64,000 bases of DNA from an uncultured Pelagibacteraceae bacterium (GCA_902524345.1 CABZCX010000001.1:191001-255000); one strand, 5' to 3'; positions 28,701-38,168 are shown, counted from the stretch's first letter. Numbers and translations: made by a program. Notes: generated from the sequence alone by a model not told the origin.

Positions 28701-29546
28701 ATGATTTTAATTGATGGGAAAAAAGAAGCTGCACTATTAAGAGAAGAGCTTAAAAAAGAGGTCTCTGAACTTAAATCAAAATATAATAAAGTTCCTGGTC
28801 TGTCTGTAATCTTAATTGGAGATTTAACTCCAAGTCAAATTTATGTAAGAAATAAAGAAAAATCAGCTAATGAGGTTGGACTAAAGTCCGAAGTAATAAA
28901 GTATCCTGATAGCGTCGAGGAAAAAGTAATTTTAGAAAAAATAAATGAATTAAATAATGATAAAAGTGTTTCTGGTATATTAGTACAATTACCTTTGCCA
29001 AAACATATAGATAAAAAGAAAGTTATTGAAGCGATTGATCACACAAAAGATGTTGATGGATTTCATCCTATAAATGTAGGCAATCTTTCTTCTGGTTATG
29101 AAAGTTCAGTACCTTGTACTCCTCTAGGATGCTACTTATTAATTAAAAAATTTGAGCCGAATTTAAATGGTAAAAAAGCTGTTGTAATAGGTAGATCGAA
29201 TTTAAATGGCAAACCAATGACACAACTTCTTTTGAAAGAAAACTGCACTGTAACGATAACTCATTCAAAAACTAAAGATTTAAAAGCTGAATGTTTAGAG
29301 GCAGATATTGTTGTTGCTGCCGTCGGTATTCCTGAGTTGGTAAAAGGCGATTGGGTTAAAAAGGATGCAATTGTGATTGATGTAGGTATTAATAAAACTG
29401 AAAAGGGAATTGTTGGTGATGTTGCATTTGATGAAGTTTCAAAAAATGCAAAGGCTCTTACACCAGTTCCTGGAGGTGTTGGTCCAATGACAATCGCGTG
29501 TTTGCTTAAAAATACTATTGACTGTTTCAAAAGATCGCAAATTTAA
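28701..29546 (+). CDS. folD: methylenetetrahydrofolate dehydrogenase / cyclohydrolase
   Basis: The 281-residue bifunctional enzyme interconverts 5,10-methylene- and 10-formyl-THF. The active-site Lys lies in YVRNKEKSA (residues about 49-57). ILVQLPLPKHI, VDGFHPINVG, VVIGRSNLNGKPM and the end TPVPGGVGPMT are all family signatures. It follows yggT by 7 bp. Confidence 0.97.
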   Translation: MILIDGKKEAALLREELKKEVSELKSKYNKVPGLSVILIGDLTPSQIYVRNKEKSANEVGLKSEVIKYPDSVEEKVILEKINELNNDKSVSGILVQLPLPKHIDKKKVIEAIDHTKDVDGFHPINVGNLSSGYESSVPCTPLGCYLLIKKFEPNLNGKKAVVIGRSNLNGKPMTQLLLKENCTVTITHSKTKDLKAECLEADIVVAAVGIPELVKGDWVKKDAIVIDVGINKTEKGIVGDVAFDEVSKNAKALTPVPGGVGPMTIACLLKNTIDCFKRSQI

Positions 29547-29583
29547 TATTTAAATCATTAAAAAATTTTTGGTAAGCTAAGCT

Positions 29584-29787
29584 ATGAGAAAGCCAAAATA
29601 CCCATATAGAATTTTAATTATTATGGCTATACTTACTATACCTCCGATTGGAGCAACTCAACTTGGTTGGTATCTATACGATCAACAAACTGGATTTGAT
29701 TATGGTATGATTATTGGAACTTTTTCAGTAATATTAGCAGCATGGCTTATGTACGAAAAAAATTGGAGAGAGGAAGATGAGGATTAA
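29584..29787 (+). CDS. small two-helix membrane protein, unknown
   Basis: The 67-residue protein has membrane segments at about 9-30 and 40-57 and an acidic C-terminus (REEDED). It is followed after 3 bp by the SHOCT-domain gene, and the two may work together. No family is recognised. Confidence 0.65.
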   Translation: MRKPKYPYRILIIMAILTIPPIGATQLGWYLYDQQTGFDYGMIIGTFSVILAAWLMYEKNWREEDED

Positions 29788-29790
29788 TTA

Positions 29791-30054
29791 ATGGAAAAAA
29801 TTATCTTTCTTGGTTTGGTAATACCAATTTTTGGATTTGTTTTATATCTTGGCGCTACTGCAATAATGAATGGATTTAGTGCCAAAAGTGCAAATAAAAT
29901 AAATGAAAATTCTGATAATGAAATAATTGATCCTCCTTTAGTTGATGAAGATAGTTTAAGTCATGAGCTTGAAAAATTAAATAAACTTTTGAAAGATGGA
30001 GTTTTAACCCAGGAAGAATTTGAGAAAGCAAAAAGAAAAATTTTAGACAACTAA
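29791..30054 (+). CDS. SHOCT-domain membrane protein
   Basis: The 87-residue protein has an N-terminal membrane helix (about 4-25), a polar linker and a C-terminal SHOCT motif (LEKLNKLLKDGVLTQEEFEKAK, split: residues 60-81). SHOCT motifs are short helical oligomerisation or targeting elements. The stop overlaps the end of a convergent hydrolase gene by 4 bp. Confidence 0.85.
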   Translation: MEKIIFLGLVIPIFGFVLYLGATAIMNGFSAKSANKINENSDNEIIDPPLVDEDSLSHELEKLNKLLKDGVLTQEEFEKAKRKILDN

Positions 30055-31049
30055 TTGTAATTAAGTAATTTTTTAAGTGAGTCGAACTCACCAATTTTAT
30101 AAATCAAAACATCCTCTTTTTTAAAACCATACTTGTTGGCACTGGCTTTAAATCTTTTTGGTGGCTCCATTATAGGTTCTAAAGATAGAACGAAAGTTCC
30201 CCAATGCATGCCAATCACTTTCTTACTTTTGAGATTTTGAGCAATTTCTAACGCCTCCTCTGGGTTTGTATGATAGGTAGATTTATCTTTATAAGGCATA
30301 ATCGGATAAAAATTGTAAGCACCAATATTTATAAATGTTAAATCAATTGGACCATATTTTTGACCAATAGACTTATATATGTCTCCAATTCCTGTATCAC
30401 AGGCAAATAAAATTTTCTTTCCGTCATATTGAATTAAAAAATTTCCCCATAAAGTTTTATTGGTATCAGTTAGACTACGTTTTGACCAATGAACTGCGGG
30501 TAAAAATGTAACTTTCAATTTTTCATTTACTTTTATTTCGTCATACCAATCCATTTCATTAATATCTTTATATCTTCTAAAGTATTTCCCAAGTTTAAGA
30601 GGCAGTAACACCTTTGCATCTTTATATGGAAACTTTCTAATCGTGTATGCATCTTGGTGGTCGTAGTGGTTATGAGTTAACAAAAATAAATCTATTTTTG
30701 GTATTTCATTTAGAGTTAGCGCTGGTTCTGTATATCTTTTTGGGCCAAATATAAGTGGCCCAGCGTTTTTAGAGAACACAGGGTCTGTGATTATTGTAGT
30801 TTGACCAAGTTTTATTAAAAACGTTGCATGTCCAATCCAAGCCACATAATCATCTTCTTGATATTTCTTCAGATCTGATAAAACCTTTTTTTTTTCAATT
30901 ACATGCTCTTTAGGAACTGTCATATCTAGTTTCTTTTTTTCTTTATTAAAAATTTTGAAGGACCATCTAATGTTAGGGTCAGCTTTTGGTGAACCCTCAG
31001 GATTTCTGAAACTACCGTCTACTAAATGGTGATAAGGTTTTTTTTGCAC
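30051..31049 (-). CDS. metallo-beta-lactamase-fold hydrolase, NAPE-PLD/UlaG-like
   Basis: The 332-residue protein has WIGHATFLIKLGQTTIITDPVF (split around 71-92), then the metal-binding THNHYDHQD motif (HxHxDH), a CDTGIGD metal-bridging segment and a C-terminal MHWGTF. Closest resemblance is to N-acyl-phosphatidylethanolamine phospholipase D-like proteins. The substrate is unknown; a phospholipid or phosphodiester is plausible. It lies 5 bp after the tesA-like gene on the same strand. Confidence 0.88.
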   Translation of the reverse strand: MQKKPYHHLVDGSFRNPEGSPKADPNIRWSFKIFNKEKKKLDMTVPKEHVIEKKKVLSDLKKYQEDDYVAWIGHATFLIKLGQTTIITDPVFSKNAGPLIFGPKRYTEPALTLNEIPKIDLFLLTHNHYDHQDAYTIRKFPYKDAKVLLPLKLGKYFRRYKDINEMDWYDEIKVNEKLKVTFLPAVHWSKRSLTDTNKTLWGNFLIQYDGKKILFACDTGIGDIYKSIGQKYGPIDLTFINIGAYNFYPIMPYKDKSTYHTNPEEALEIAQNLKSKKVIGMHWGTFVLSLEPIMEPPKRFKASANKYGFKKEDVLIYKIGEFDSLKKLLNYN

Positions 31050-31054
31050 TTTAA

Positions 31055-31675
31055 TTAATTTTTTTTATTTAGAGCTTTTATTATTATCTCTTCTAAGGTT
31101 CTACTAATTATTATTGTCCCTTTTTCGTTTGGATGTATGCCATCACTTTGATTAAATTCAGGCTTCATAGCTACTCCCTCTAATAAAAAAGGAATAAGCT
31201 CAATTTTTAATTCTTTGGCTAAATCAGGAAAAATTTTGTCAAATTTTTTTTTATAAGTAAAACCATGTGAGGTTGGAGCAATCATTCCAGCTAGAATAAT
31301 TTCAATATTTTTATCTTGAGCAATTTTTATGATTTTTTCTAAATTGCTTTTTGTTTCTTTTGGCTCGATACCTCTTAACATGTCATTGGCACCCAAACAT
31401 AAAATTATTAGATCTATATCTGGCTCAGTTAAAGTCCAATCAGCTCTATTTAAGCCACCTGAAGATGTGCTACCAGAAACACTGCCATCAACAATATCAA
31501 TATTATAGCCCTTTGCTTCTAAATTCTCTTCTAAAACGACTGGTAAACTATCTGCATCAGATAAACCATAACCGGCCATCAAACTATCACCAAATAACAC
31601 AACCTTTTCGAGTGCATATGCATTAATGGTTAGTAGACATATAATAATTATTTTAATAATAAAACTTTTGTTCAT
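31055..31675 (-). CDS. TesA-like GDSL esterase / lysophospholipase
   Basis: The 206-residue exported SGNH hydrolase has a signal peptide (residues 1-20, ending NAYA). The Ser block is VLFGDSLMAGYGL; block III is LGANDMLRG; block V DGIHPN has the catalytic Asp and His. Longer in-frame starts lie within the divergent ABC gene and would bury the signal peptide. The ATG at 31675-31673 overlaps the ATG of the divergent ABC gene by 2 bp (CATG). TesA next to YbbA/YbbP is also the E. coli order. Confidence 0.92.
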   Translation of the reverse strand: MNKSFIIKIIIICLLTINAYALEKVVLFGDSLMAGYGLSDADSLPVVLEENLEAKGYNIDIVDGSVSGSTSSGGLNRADWTLTEPDIDLIILCLGANDMLRGIEPKETKSNLEKIIKIAQDKNIEIILAGMIAPTSHGFTYKKKFDKIFPDLAKELKIELIPFLLEGVAMKPEFNQSDGIHPNEKGTIIISRTLEEIIIKALNKKN

Positions 31676-32339
31676 GAGCACTCTTCTTAAATTAAAAAAA
31701 ATAAATCTTAAATACCAAACTGGTAAAGATAATATTAGCGTTTTGAAAGACATAAATTTGACCACAAAAAAAAAAGAGACTATTTCAATAGTAGGTGAAA
31801 GCGGTTCAGGAAAAACAAGTTTAATCATGTTAATTGGTGGTCTAGAGCGTCCAACTTCAGGCAAGATATACTTTCTAGACAAAGAAATTACAAAATTGAG
31901 TGAAGACGAAGTATCAAAAATCAGAAAAAAAAATATTGGTATAATTTTTCAGTCTTTTTATCTAATCCCTAATTATACGGCCCTAGAAAATGTAACCTTA
32001 ATTCTTGAATTGAATAAATTCAAAAATCCTGAGAAAGAAGCAAAATCTCTTTTAGATAGATTTGGACTAAAACATCGACTAAACAATCTACCCAGTCAGT
32101 TATCTGGAGGAGAACAACAACGTGTCGCTATCGCGAGAGCTATTGCTATGAAGCCAGAGCTAATTCTAGCTGATGAACCTACAGGAAATTTAGATACAGA
32201 AAATTCCGATATGATTTCTAAAATTTTATTTAGGTATGTCAAAGAGGAAAGTTCCTCGTTAATAATGGTAACACACGACCCAAAACTTGCTAACCGTGCA
32301 AGCAGAAAAATTAAGATTAAAGATGGAAAAATTAAATAA
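31674..32339 (+). CDS. ABC transporter ATP-binding protein, YbbA-like
   Basis: The 221-residue LolD/YbbA-type ATPase has Walker A GESGSGKTS (near 41-49), Q-loop IFQSFYLIPN, signature LSGGEQQRVAIARA, Walker B LILADEPTGNLD and the H-loop THDP. It powers the YbbP-like permease encoded next. The start overlaps the divergent tesA start. The 3' end overlaps the permease start by 17 bp. Confidence 0.94.
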   Translation: MSTLLKLKKINLKYQTGKDNISVLKDINLTTKKKETISIVGESGSGKTSLIMLIGGLERPTSGKIYFLDKEITKLSEDEVSKIRKKNIGIIFQSFYLIPNYTALENVTLILELNKFKNPEKEAKSLLDRFGLKHRLNNLPSQLSGGEQQRVAIARAIAMKPELILADEPTGNLDTENSDMISKILFRYVKEESSSLIMVTHDPKLANRASRKIKIKDGKIK

Positions 32340-34860
32340 ATTTTATCAATACAAGTTTATCTTAATATATGCTTTGAGAGATTTAAAAAGGAACTATAAA
32401 AAAATCTCAAGTATAATCATCACCCTGTTCATAAGTCTTTTCATATTAAGTGCAATATTTACTATTGAGGATAGTTTGAAAAAAGAACTCAAAGAAAATG
32501 CCAAAGAGCTTTTAGGTGGAGACTTAGAAATTGATTATAATAGAAATCAAGGAAATATAGATTTATTAAATAAAGTTGAAGAGTTTACAATTATGTCAGA
32601 GATGGTTGAATTTAGTACAATGCTCTCAACAACAAATCGAAAGAAAAATAAATCTTTATTCACTAGAATAAAAACTGTTGATCAAAAATATCCTTTATAT
32701 GGTGAGGTAACTTATGAACCTGCTGGTGCTTATGAAAGAATGCAAAATGAACCTTATACAATTTTAATTAATGAGAGTTTATCAAAAACCTTAAATATCA
32801 AGACAAATGAAATTGTAAAAATTCAAGATCAAGAATTTCTTGTTATTGGTAAGGTAAGATCTGTTCCAGATGTAAGTGGATTTGTTACTTTTGGAGATTG
32901 GGTTTTAACAGGTAAACAAACTTTGGATATCTTAAAACTTAATGGAATAGGAAATTTTTTAAATTACGAATACAAAGTAAAATTTAATAATAATGATGAC
33001 CCAGAAATAATCATAAAAAAAATCGAAAGTATTTTTAAAGACGATCACAAGGTAAAAATTAGATATCCAGAAAATGCAGCGAGTGGATTAAAAAGAGTAA
33101 TTGGTAACTTTTCACAATTTTTATCCCTTGTCTCAATTAGTGCAATGCTAATTGCTGGTATTGGAATTGCTAATACTCTTTTGTCATTTATAAATCAAAA
33201 TAACTTGTCTATAGCAGTAAGAAAGGCTTTAGGTTTTTATTCTGGTAATATTAAAAAACTTTATTATCTTCAATTAGTAATATTATTATTTATAATTACT
33301 ATTTTGGCGTACCTCAGTAGTTTACTAATTGTGCCATTAGCAGACAAATATTTGTCAAGTAGCTTTGGACTTAAGATAAACTTATTTTTTTCTTTTTTTA
33401 ATTTTTTTAAAATATTTTTAATAGGTTTGTTAGTTTTGACAATTTTTTCCATTCCTACAATTAGTTCTATTGATCAAGTCAAAGCATCAAGTCTATTTAG
33501 AAATATTTTCCAAAATTTACAATTTTATTATTCAAAGAAATTAATTTTTATGAGTATTTTCATGTTATCAATTTTGATTTTAATATTTACCTATAGATCA
33601 GAAAATCTTACTTATAGTCTTGGGTATTTTGGAGCATTTTTTATTTGTTTGATTATATTTTTTCTACTTTCAAAATTAATCATATTTTCATTAAAAAAGT
33701 TTAGATTTAATTCGAGCACTACTTTAAAAGTATCTATTAAAAATATTACACAATCAAAAAGTATCACACCTATAACAATTATGTCTTTAGGCCTAGGTGT
33801 CACATTACTTTTGACTTTGGCATTAGTCGGAACTAACTTTAAAAGAGAAATAGCAAAATCAATTCCCGACATCGCTCCTGATTATTTTTTTGTGGGTATT
33901 CAAAATGGAGAGCGTGGAAAGTTTGAACAAATAATTTTATCAATTGACTCTGATGCTAATGTTGAAATTGTGCCAATGGTTTCTTCAGGAATATTAAGGA
34001 TTAATGGTATAAATCCAAATACATATATTACACCTGAAAATGATAGCTATTGGGTTATAGGTAGTGAACGGAGATCATCTTGGACAAAAGAAGTTCCTGA
34101 AGATAATCTAATTATTGATGGTAAATGGTGGGATTTGTCTAAACCAAACCAACTTCAGATATCATTAGACGCTAAGGTTGCTAAGGATTTTAATATTAAA
34201 TTAGGGGATATATTTACTTTAAATATCTATGGTAGAGAAGTTGATGGTGAAATAGTCAACTTTAGAAAGGTTGATTATAGAGATCTTAATATAAATTTTG
34301 CAATGCTGTTTAATCCTGACTTTGCAAAAAATATTCCCCACGAATATTTAGCGACCACAAAGTTCTATAATTTAAATAAATTTGATGAAACAAAAATGCT
34401 TGAAATTTTCCCTAGTTTATCAATGATTAAAATTGCAGATTATTTAAATAAAGTCACAAATGTTTTAAATAAAGTTTTCATAGCAGTTATTGTAATTTCA
34501 ACAGTCACCATTGTTATTGGCTTAATAGTAATATCAAGTGCGATTATGGTTCAAGGAAAAGTAAGAGAATATCAAAATTTAGTTTTTAAAATTTTAGGGT
34601 TTTCAAGAAAAGAGATTATCTTCTCTTCATTAATTGAATTTATGATCATTTTTATATCAGTAATAATGATTGCAATTTTTTTTGCTGTAGTTGGTTCCAA
34701 ATTTATAATTGAAAATATTTTTGAGTTATCTTGGAAGTTTAATCTTGAAGTCTTAATTTACCTTGGATTATCTATTGGTTTTGTAACTTTAGTACTGATA
34801 TTATTAACTAACATCAAATATTTAAATCCAAAGGTTTATCCACTTATAAGAAATCAATAG
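32323..34860 (+). CDS. YbbP-like ABC transporter permease (FtsX/MacB fold)
   Basis: The 845-residue protein has one N-terminal helix (about 24-42), a large periplasmic domain, then two FtsX-type permease blocks, one near 260-400 and one at the C-terminus (700-845). LSISAMLIAGIGIANTLL and AVRKALGF are typical of the family. Its partner is the YbbA-like ATPase; a role in moving lipids or lipophilic compounds is inferred from the TesA link. ATG 32323 is preferred to an upstream TTG at 32287. It converges on the sugar dehydrogenase with a 10-bp gap. Confidence 0.92.
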   Translation: MEKLNKFYQYKFILIYALRDLKRNYKKISSIIITLFISLFILSAIFTIEDSLKKELKENAKELLGGDLEIDYNRNQGNIDLLNKVEEFTIMSEMVEFSTMLSTTNRKKNKSLFTRIKTVDQKYPLYGEVTYEPAGAYERMQNEPYTILINESLSKTLNIKTNEIVKIQDQEFLVIGKVRSVPDVSGFVTFGDWVLTGKQTLDILKLNGIGNFLNYEYKVKFNNNDDPEIIIKKIESIFKDDHKVKIRYPENAASGLKRVIGNFSQFLSLVSISAMLIAGIGIANTLLSFINQNNLSIAVRKALGFYSGNIKKLYYLQLVILLFIITILAYLSSLLIVPLADKYLSSSFGLKINLFFSFFNFFKIFLIGLLVLTIFSIPTISSIDQVKASSLFRNIFQNLQFYYSKKLIFMSIFMLSILILIFTYRSENLTYSLGYFGAFFICLIIFFLLSKLIIFSLKKFRFNSSTTLKVSIKNITQSKSITPITIMSLGLGVTLLLTLALVGTNFKREIAKSIPDIAPDYFFVGIQNGERGKFEQIILSIDSDANVEIVPMVSSGILRINGINPNTYITPENDSYWVIGSERRSSWTKEVPEDNLIIDGKWWDLSKPNQLQISLDAKVAKDFNIKLGDIFTLNIYGREVDGEIVNFRKVDYRDLNINFAMLFNPDFAKNIPHEYLATTKFYNLNKFDETKMLEIFPSLSMIKIADYLNKVTNVLNKVFIAVIVISTVTIVIGLIVISSAIMVQGKVREYQNLVFKILGFSRKEIIFSSLIEFMIIFISVIMIAIFFAVVGSKFIIENIFELSWKFNLEVLIYLGLSIGFVTLVLILLTNIKYLNPKVYPLIRNQ

Positions 34861-34882
34861 TCATTTAAAACTATTGAATTTT
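34854..34882 (+). terminator. weak hairpin terminator between convergent genes
   Basis: The stem TCAATAG (34854-34860) pairs with CTATTGA (34871-34877) and is followed by ATTTTTT. It includes the ybbP-like stop codon and overlaps the end of the convergent gene. The short stem makes it only a moderate candidate. Confidence 0.5.
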
Positions 34883-35938
34883 TTGCATTAGCCACAAACT
34901 ATCTCCTGCTAAAAAATAAATTTTACCATTTTCTGGATGTACTTGTATATCTCTTAATCTTCCAATTTTTTTTTGAAAAATAATATCTTCTTTTACATTT
35001 GATAAATCTTTAAATATCAGTTTTCTTAAAGATTGATCTTTCAATGATGTTATAAGTGCATGACCATTCCATTCACTAAATTCCTTACCTTTGTAAATTG
35101 TGATGGCACTTGTTGCGATTGAGGGTACCCAATAATGAATTGCTTTTGTGAAGCCTGGCTTCCATTTAGGTCCAATTGGGATACCAGAGTAATTTGTCCC
35201 TCCCCATCCTAAAATTTTCCAACCATAATTTTCACCTTCTTTAGCCTCACCAAACCAATCTCCACCCCTTGCTCCGTGATTACTCATGTAAATTTTTCCG
35301 TCAAATGGAGATAAAACTAAGCCTTGAGGATTTCTAATACCGATTTGATATATTTCTGGAAGCCAGTTAGATTTCCCTTTAAATCTAGGATTGTCCTTTG
35401 GAATACTTCCATCTAAATTTATTCTTATAATGCTCCCTGGATGTTTTGTTGGATCTTGCGCAATCATACCTTCACCTCTTTCACCAGCAGATGCAAAAAG
35501 GTAGTCATCTTTTATCGCTAATCTTGATCCAAAATGATAACCAGAATTAATAGGAGGATTTGCTTGGAAAATATTTTCAAATTTTAATTCTTTTTTGGAA
35601 AATTTTGTTTTTGCAATTGAGGTGCTGGTTTTGCCATTACCTCTATTTTCTGTGTAAGATACATAAATAAAATTATCTTTAAAAAGAACATCTAGTATTC
35701 CACCTTGGCCATGTTCTAAAAAATTAAGATTGTGATTTATTTCAGAAATTTGTTTTGAAACAATATTTATAATTTTTATTTTTCCACTTTTTTCAGTTAT
35801 AATAAGCTCTTCATTATTAATAAATGATGAGCCCCAAGGACCATTTAAATCCACAATTTTTTCTAAATTGAAATTTTTTGCAAATGAGAGGTTTGTTAAG
35901 AGTAAGAATAAAGATACTGAGAAAATAAACCTTTTCAC
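34871..35938 (-). CDS. PQQ-dependent aldose sugar dehydrogenase-like protein, exported
   Basis: The 355-residue beta-propeller protein of the soluble glucose/aldose dehydrogenase family has SRLAIKDDYLFASAGERGEG, IGIRNPQGLVLSP and MSNHGARGGDWFGEAKEGENYGW (split) in the expected order. I chose GTG 35938, which gives a clean signal peptide (VKRFIFSVSLFLLLTNLSFA) and starts one base after the SDR stop; an ATG at 35968 would overlap the SDR gene and hide the signal. PQQ synthesis genes are not in view, so the cofactor state is uncertain. Confidence 0.87.
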   Translation of the reverse strand: MKRFIFSVSLFLLLTNLSFAKNFNLEKIVDLNGPWGSSFINNEELIITEKSGKIKIINIVSKQISEINHNLNFLEHGQGGILDVLFKDNFIYVSYTENRGNGKTSTSIAKTKFSKKELKFENIFQANPPINSGYHFGSRLAIKDDYLFASAGERGEGMIAQDPTKHPGSIIRINLDGSIPKDNPRFKGKSNWLPEIYQIGIRNPQGLVLSPFDGKIYMSNHGARGGDWFGEAKEGENYGWKILGWGGTNYSGIPIGPKWKPGFTKAIHYWVPSIATSAITIYKGKEFSEWNGHALITSLKDQSLRKLIFKDLSNVKEDIIFQKKIGRLRDIQVHPENGKIYFLAGDSLWLMQKIQ

Positions 35939-35939
35939 T

Positions 35940-36650
35940 TTACGAAAGCTTTGATCTTCCACCATCAACTGCTATAATTTGACCTGTCACCCATGAGCTA
36001 TCATCTGTAATAAGAAATTTAGCTAAAGATGCTGAGTCTTTTCCCTCACCCAGTCTCTTTAATGGATGAGCTTTTGCAATTCCATCTGCTAAAGCCTTGT
36101 TCTTTAACATTGGTTCAGCGATTTTAGAATTGGTTAAACTTGGTGCAATACAGTTTACTCTTATGTTTGGAGCAAATTCTGCAGCCAAAGAAACTGTCAA
36201 ACCCTCTACGGCAGCTTTTGTAGAGGCAATTATTGCATGATTTGTAAAACCTCTTTGAGCAGCAACTGTAGAAAATAAAACCACCGAACCTTTATTTTTT
36301 TTCAAACTATCCTGGTATCCCTTTATAATCTCGACTGCTGAATATAAATTTAATTTCATACACTTATTAAAATCTTGCTCGTTGACCATTCTTAAAGGTT
36401 TCAGATCAATTGACCCTACACAATATGCAATACCTTTCACGTCAGAAATATCATTTTTAACCTTATTAACAAATCCATCTTGCAAAACATCAGCTATTGT
36501 AAATGCACAACCTAATTTTTCAGAAATATTTTTAGTTTCATTTTCATTTCTACCAACTAAATGAACTGAATTTCCTGAATTTACTAATTGTTCAGCCAAA
36601 CTAGAACCGATGGATCCTGTCGCACCAAAAATAAGATATTTTTCTGACAT
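35940..36650 (-). CDS. SDR-family protein lacking the catalytic Tyr
   Basis: The 236-residue Rossmann protein has the nucleotide-binding FGATGSIGSSLA (residues 8-19), an AYCVGS (NAG-like) strand and Ser127. In the active site the usual Tyr four residues before Lys145 is Ile141 (HAIIASTKAAVEG). The C-terminal VNCIAPSLTNSKIA and GQIIAVDGG are typical. Similar Tyr-less SDRs occur next to bacterial photolyase/cryptochrome genes, which fits the divergent gene 27 bp away. Catalysis may be lost or altered; it may bind NAD(P)(H) for another purpose. Confidence 0.88.
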   Translation of the reverse strand: MSEKYLIFGATGSIGSSLAEQLVNSGNSVHLVGRNENETKNISEKLGCAFTIADVLQDGFVNKVKNDISDVKGIAYCVGSIDLKPLRMVNEQDFNKCMKLNLYSAVEIIKGYQDSLKKNKGSVVLFSTVAAQRGFTNHAIIASTKAAVEGLTVSLAAEFAPNIRVNCIAPSLTNSKIAEPMLKNKALADGIAKAHPLKRLGEGKDSASLAKFLITDDSSWVTGQIIAVDGGRSKLS

Positions 36651-36677
36651 AAAAATTATTATTAGTTATATTTAAAT

Positions 36678-38168
36678 ATGAAGTTATTTTTTATACTTGG
36701 CAATCAATTATTTCCACCAAAATACTTGGACCGCTTCAAAAAAGACCACCTATTTTTTATGGCAGAAGATTACCAATTATGCACTTATGAAAAACATCAT
36801 AAAAATAAAATCCTTCTCTTCTTATCATCAATGCGTTCACATGCGGAAAATCTTAAAAAGGATAAGTTTAAATTAGAATATTTTAAAATTGAAGATAAAG
36901 ATTTTAAAGATGACTATACAAAAAAATTAAAAAAATTAATTAATTCTAAGAAAATAAAAGAGATTTCAAGTTTTGAAATTGAGGATAAATTTTTTGAGAA
37001 AAAAATTGATCAATTTATTAAAAAAGAGAAAATTAAATGGAATATTGTGCAAACTCCTATGTTTTTAAATTCGAGAAATGAATTTAAACAATATTTATCA
37101 AAATCGAAAAAACCTTTCATGGCAACTTTTTATAAAGAAGTCAGAAAAAAATCTGGCATATTAATGGGCTCCGATGGAAATCCTATAGGAGGTAAATGGA
37201 GTTTTGATGAAGATAATAGAAATAAGTTACCAAAAAATATCTCTATTCCAAAATTTCCAAAAATAAATGAGACTAACCACACTAAAAAATTAAAACCTAT
37301 TATTGAAAAATTATTCAAAGATCATCCAGGAACAACTAAAAACTTTTGGTTTGCTACAGATTATAATGACGTGGTCAAATTATTAAATTTTTTTATCAAA
37401 GAGAAATCTAATTTATTTGGTGATTATGAGGACGCTGTTGATCAAAAAAATAGTATTTTATTCCACAGTGCTTTAAGTCCTTATATCAACCTTGGCTTAA
37501 TCACGCCTGAATTTATTATCAAAAAAGTTTTAGATTTTCATAAAACTAAAAAAATCAGATTAAATTCTTTAGAAGGTTATGTGCGTCAGGTTATAGGATG
37601 GAGAGAATTTATGAGAGGAATTTATCAAAGTTATTCAAACGAAATGGAAACTGGAAACTTTTTTAAACAAAATCGTAAAATGAAAAAGTCATGGTATGAC
37701 GGAACGACTGGTTTACCTCCGTTGGATTACGCAATTAAAAATGCTTTAAATCATGGATGGTCTCATCACATTGAAAGATTAATGATCTTATCCAACATCA
37801 TGAATCTTTGTGAAATAAAACCTACCATTGTTTATAAATGGTTTATGGAAATGTTTGTAGACTCCTCAGATTGGGTAATGGTGCCTAATGTTTATGGCAT
37901 GGGATTATTTAGTGATGGAGGAATATTTGCCACGAAACCATATATATGTGGATCAAGTTATTTCATGAAAATGATGGATTTCAAGAAAGGTGATTGGTGT
38001 AACATAATGGATGGGTTGTATTGGAGATTTATTGACAGAAATAGAAAATTTTTTTTGAAAAATCCAAGGTTATCCATGATGGTTAGAATTTTTGACAAAA
38101 TGAAAAGTGATAGAAAAAAATTAATTCTTCCTGCTGCTGAAAAATTTATTAAACAAAACACACTTTAG
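36678..38168 (+). CDS. cryptochrome/photolyase-related protein (DPRP / FeS-BCP family)
   Basis: The 496-residue protein begins with the family signature FFILGNQLFP (residues 4-13). The FAD-binding C-terminal half has SLEGYVRQVIGWREFMRG (297-314), HHIERLMILSN (363-373) and WVMVPNVYGMGLFSDGG (399-415). Members are prokaryotic (6-4) photolyases or light sensors carrying a 4Fe-4S cluster. Here only Cys35, 378, 424 and 441 exist, and the usual CxxC after the M-x-D-Y segment is replaced (MMDFKKGDWC, 431-441), so the cluster is probably absent or altered. It leads a four-gene overlapping operon. Confidence 0.92.
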   Translation: MKLFFILGNQLFPPKYLDRFKKDHLFFMAEDYQLCTYEKHHKNKILLFLSSMRSHAENLKKDKFKLEYFKIEDKDFKDDYTKKLKKLINSKKIKEISSFEIEDKFFEKKIDQFIKKEKIKWNIVQTPMFLNSRNEFKQYLSKSKKPFMATFYKEVRKKSGILMGSDGNPIGGKWSFDEDNRNKLPKNISIPKFPKINETNHTKKLKPIIEKLFKDHPGTTKNFWFATDYNDVVKLLNFFIKEKSNLFGDYEDAVDQKNSILFHSALSPYINLGLITPEFIIKKVLDFHKTKKIRLNSLEGYVRQVIGWREFMRGIYQSYSNEMETGNFFKQNRKMKKSWYDGTTGLPPLDYAIKNALNHGWSHHIERLMILSNIMNLCEIKPTIVYKWFMEMFVDSSDWVMVPNVYGMGLFSDGGIFATKPYICGSSYFMKMMDFKKGDWCNIMDGLYWRFIDRNRKFFLKNPRLSMMVRIFDKMKSDRKKLILPAAEKFIKQNTL

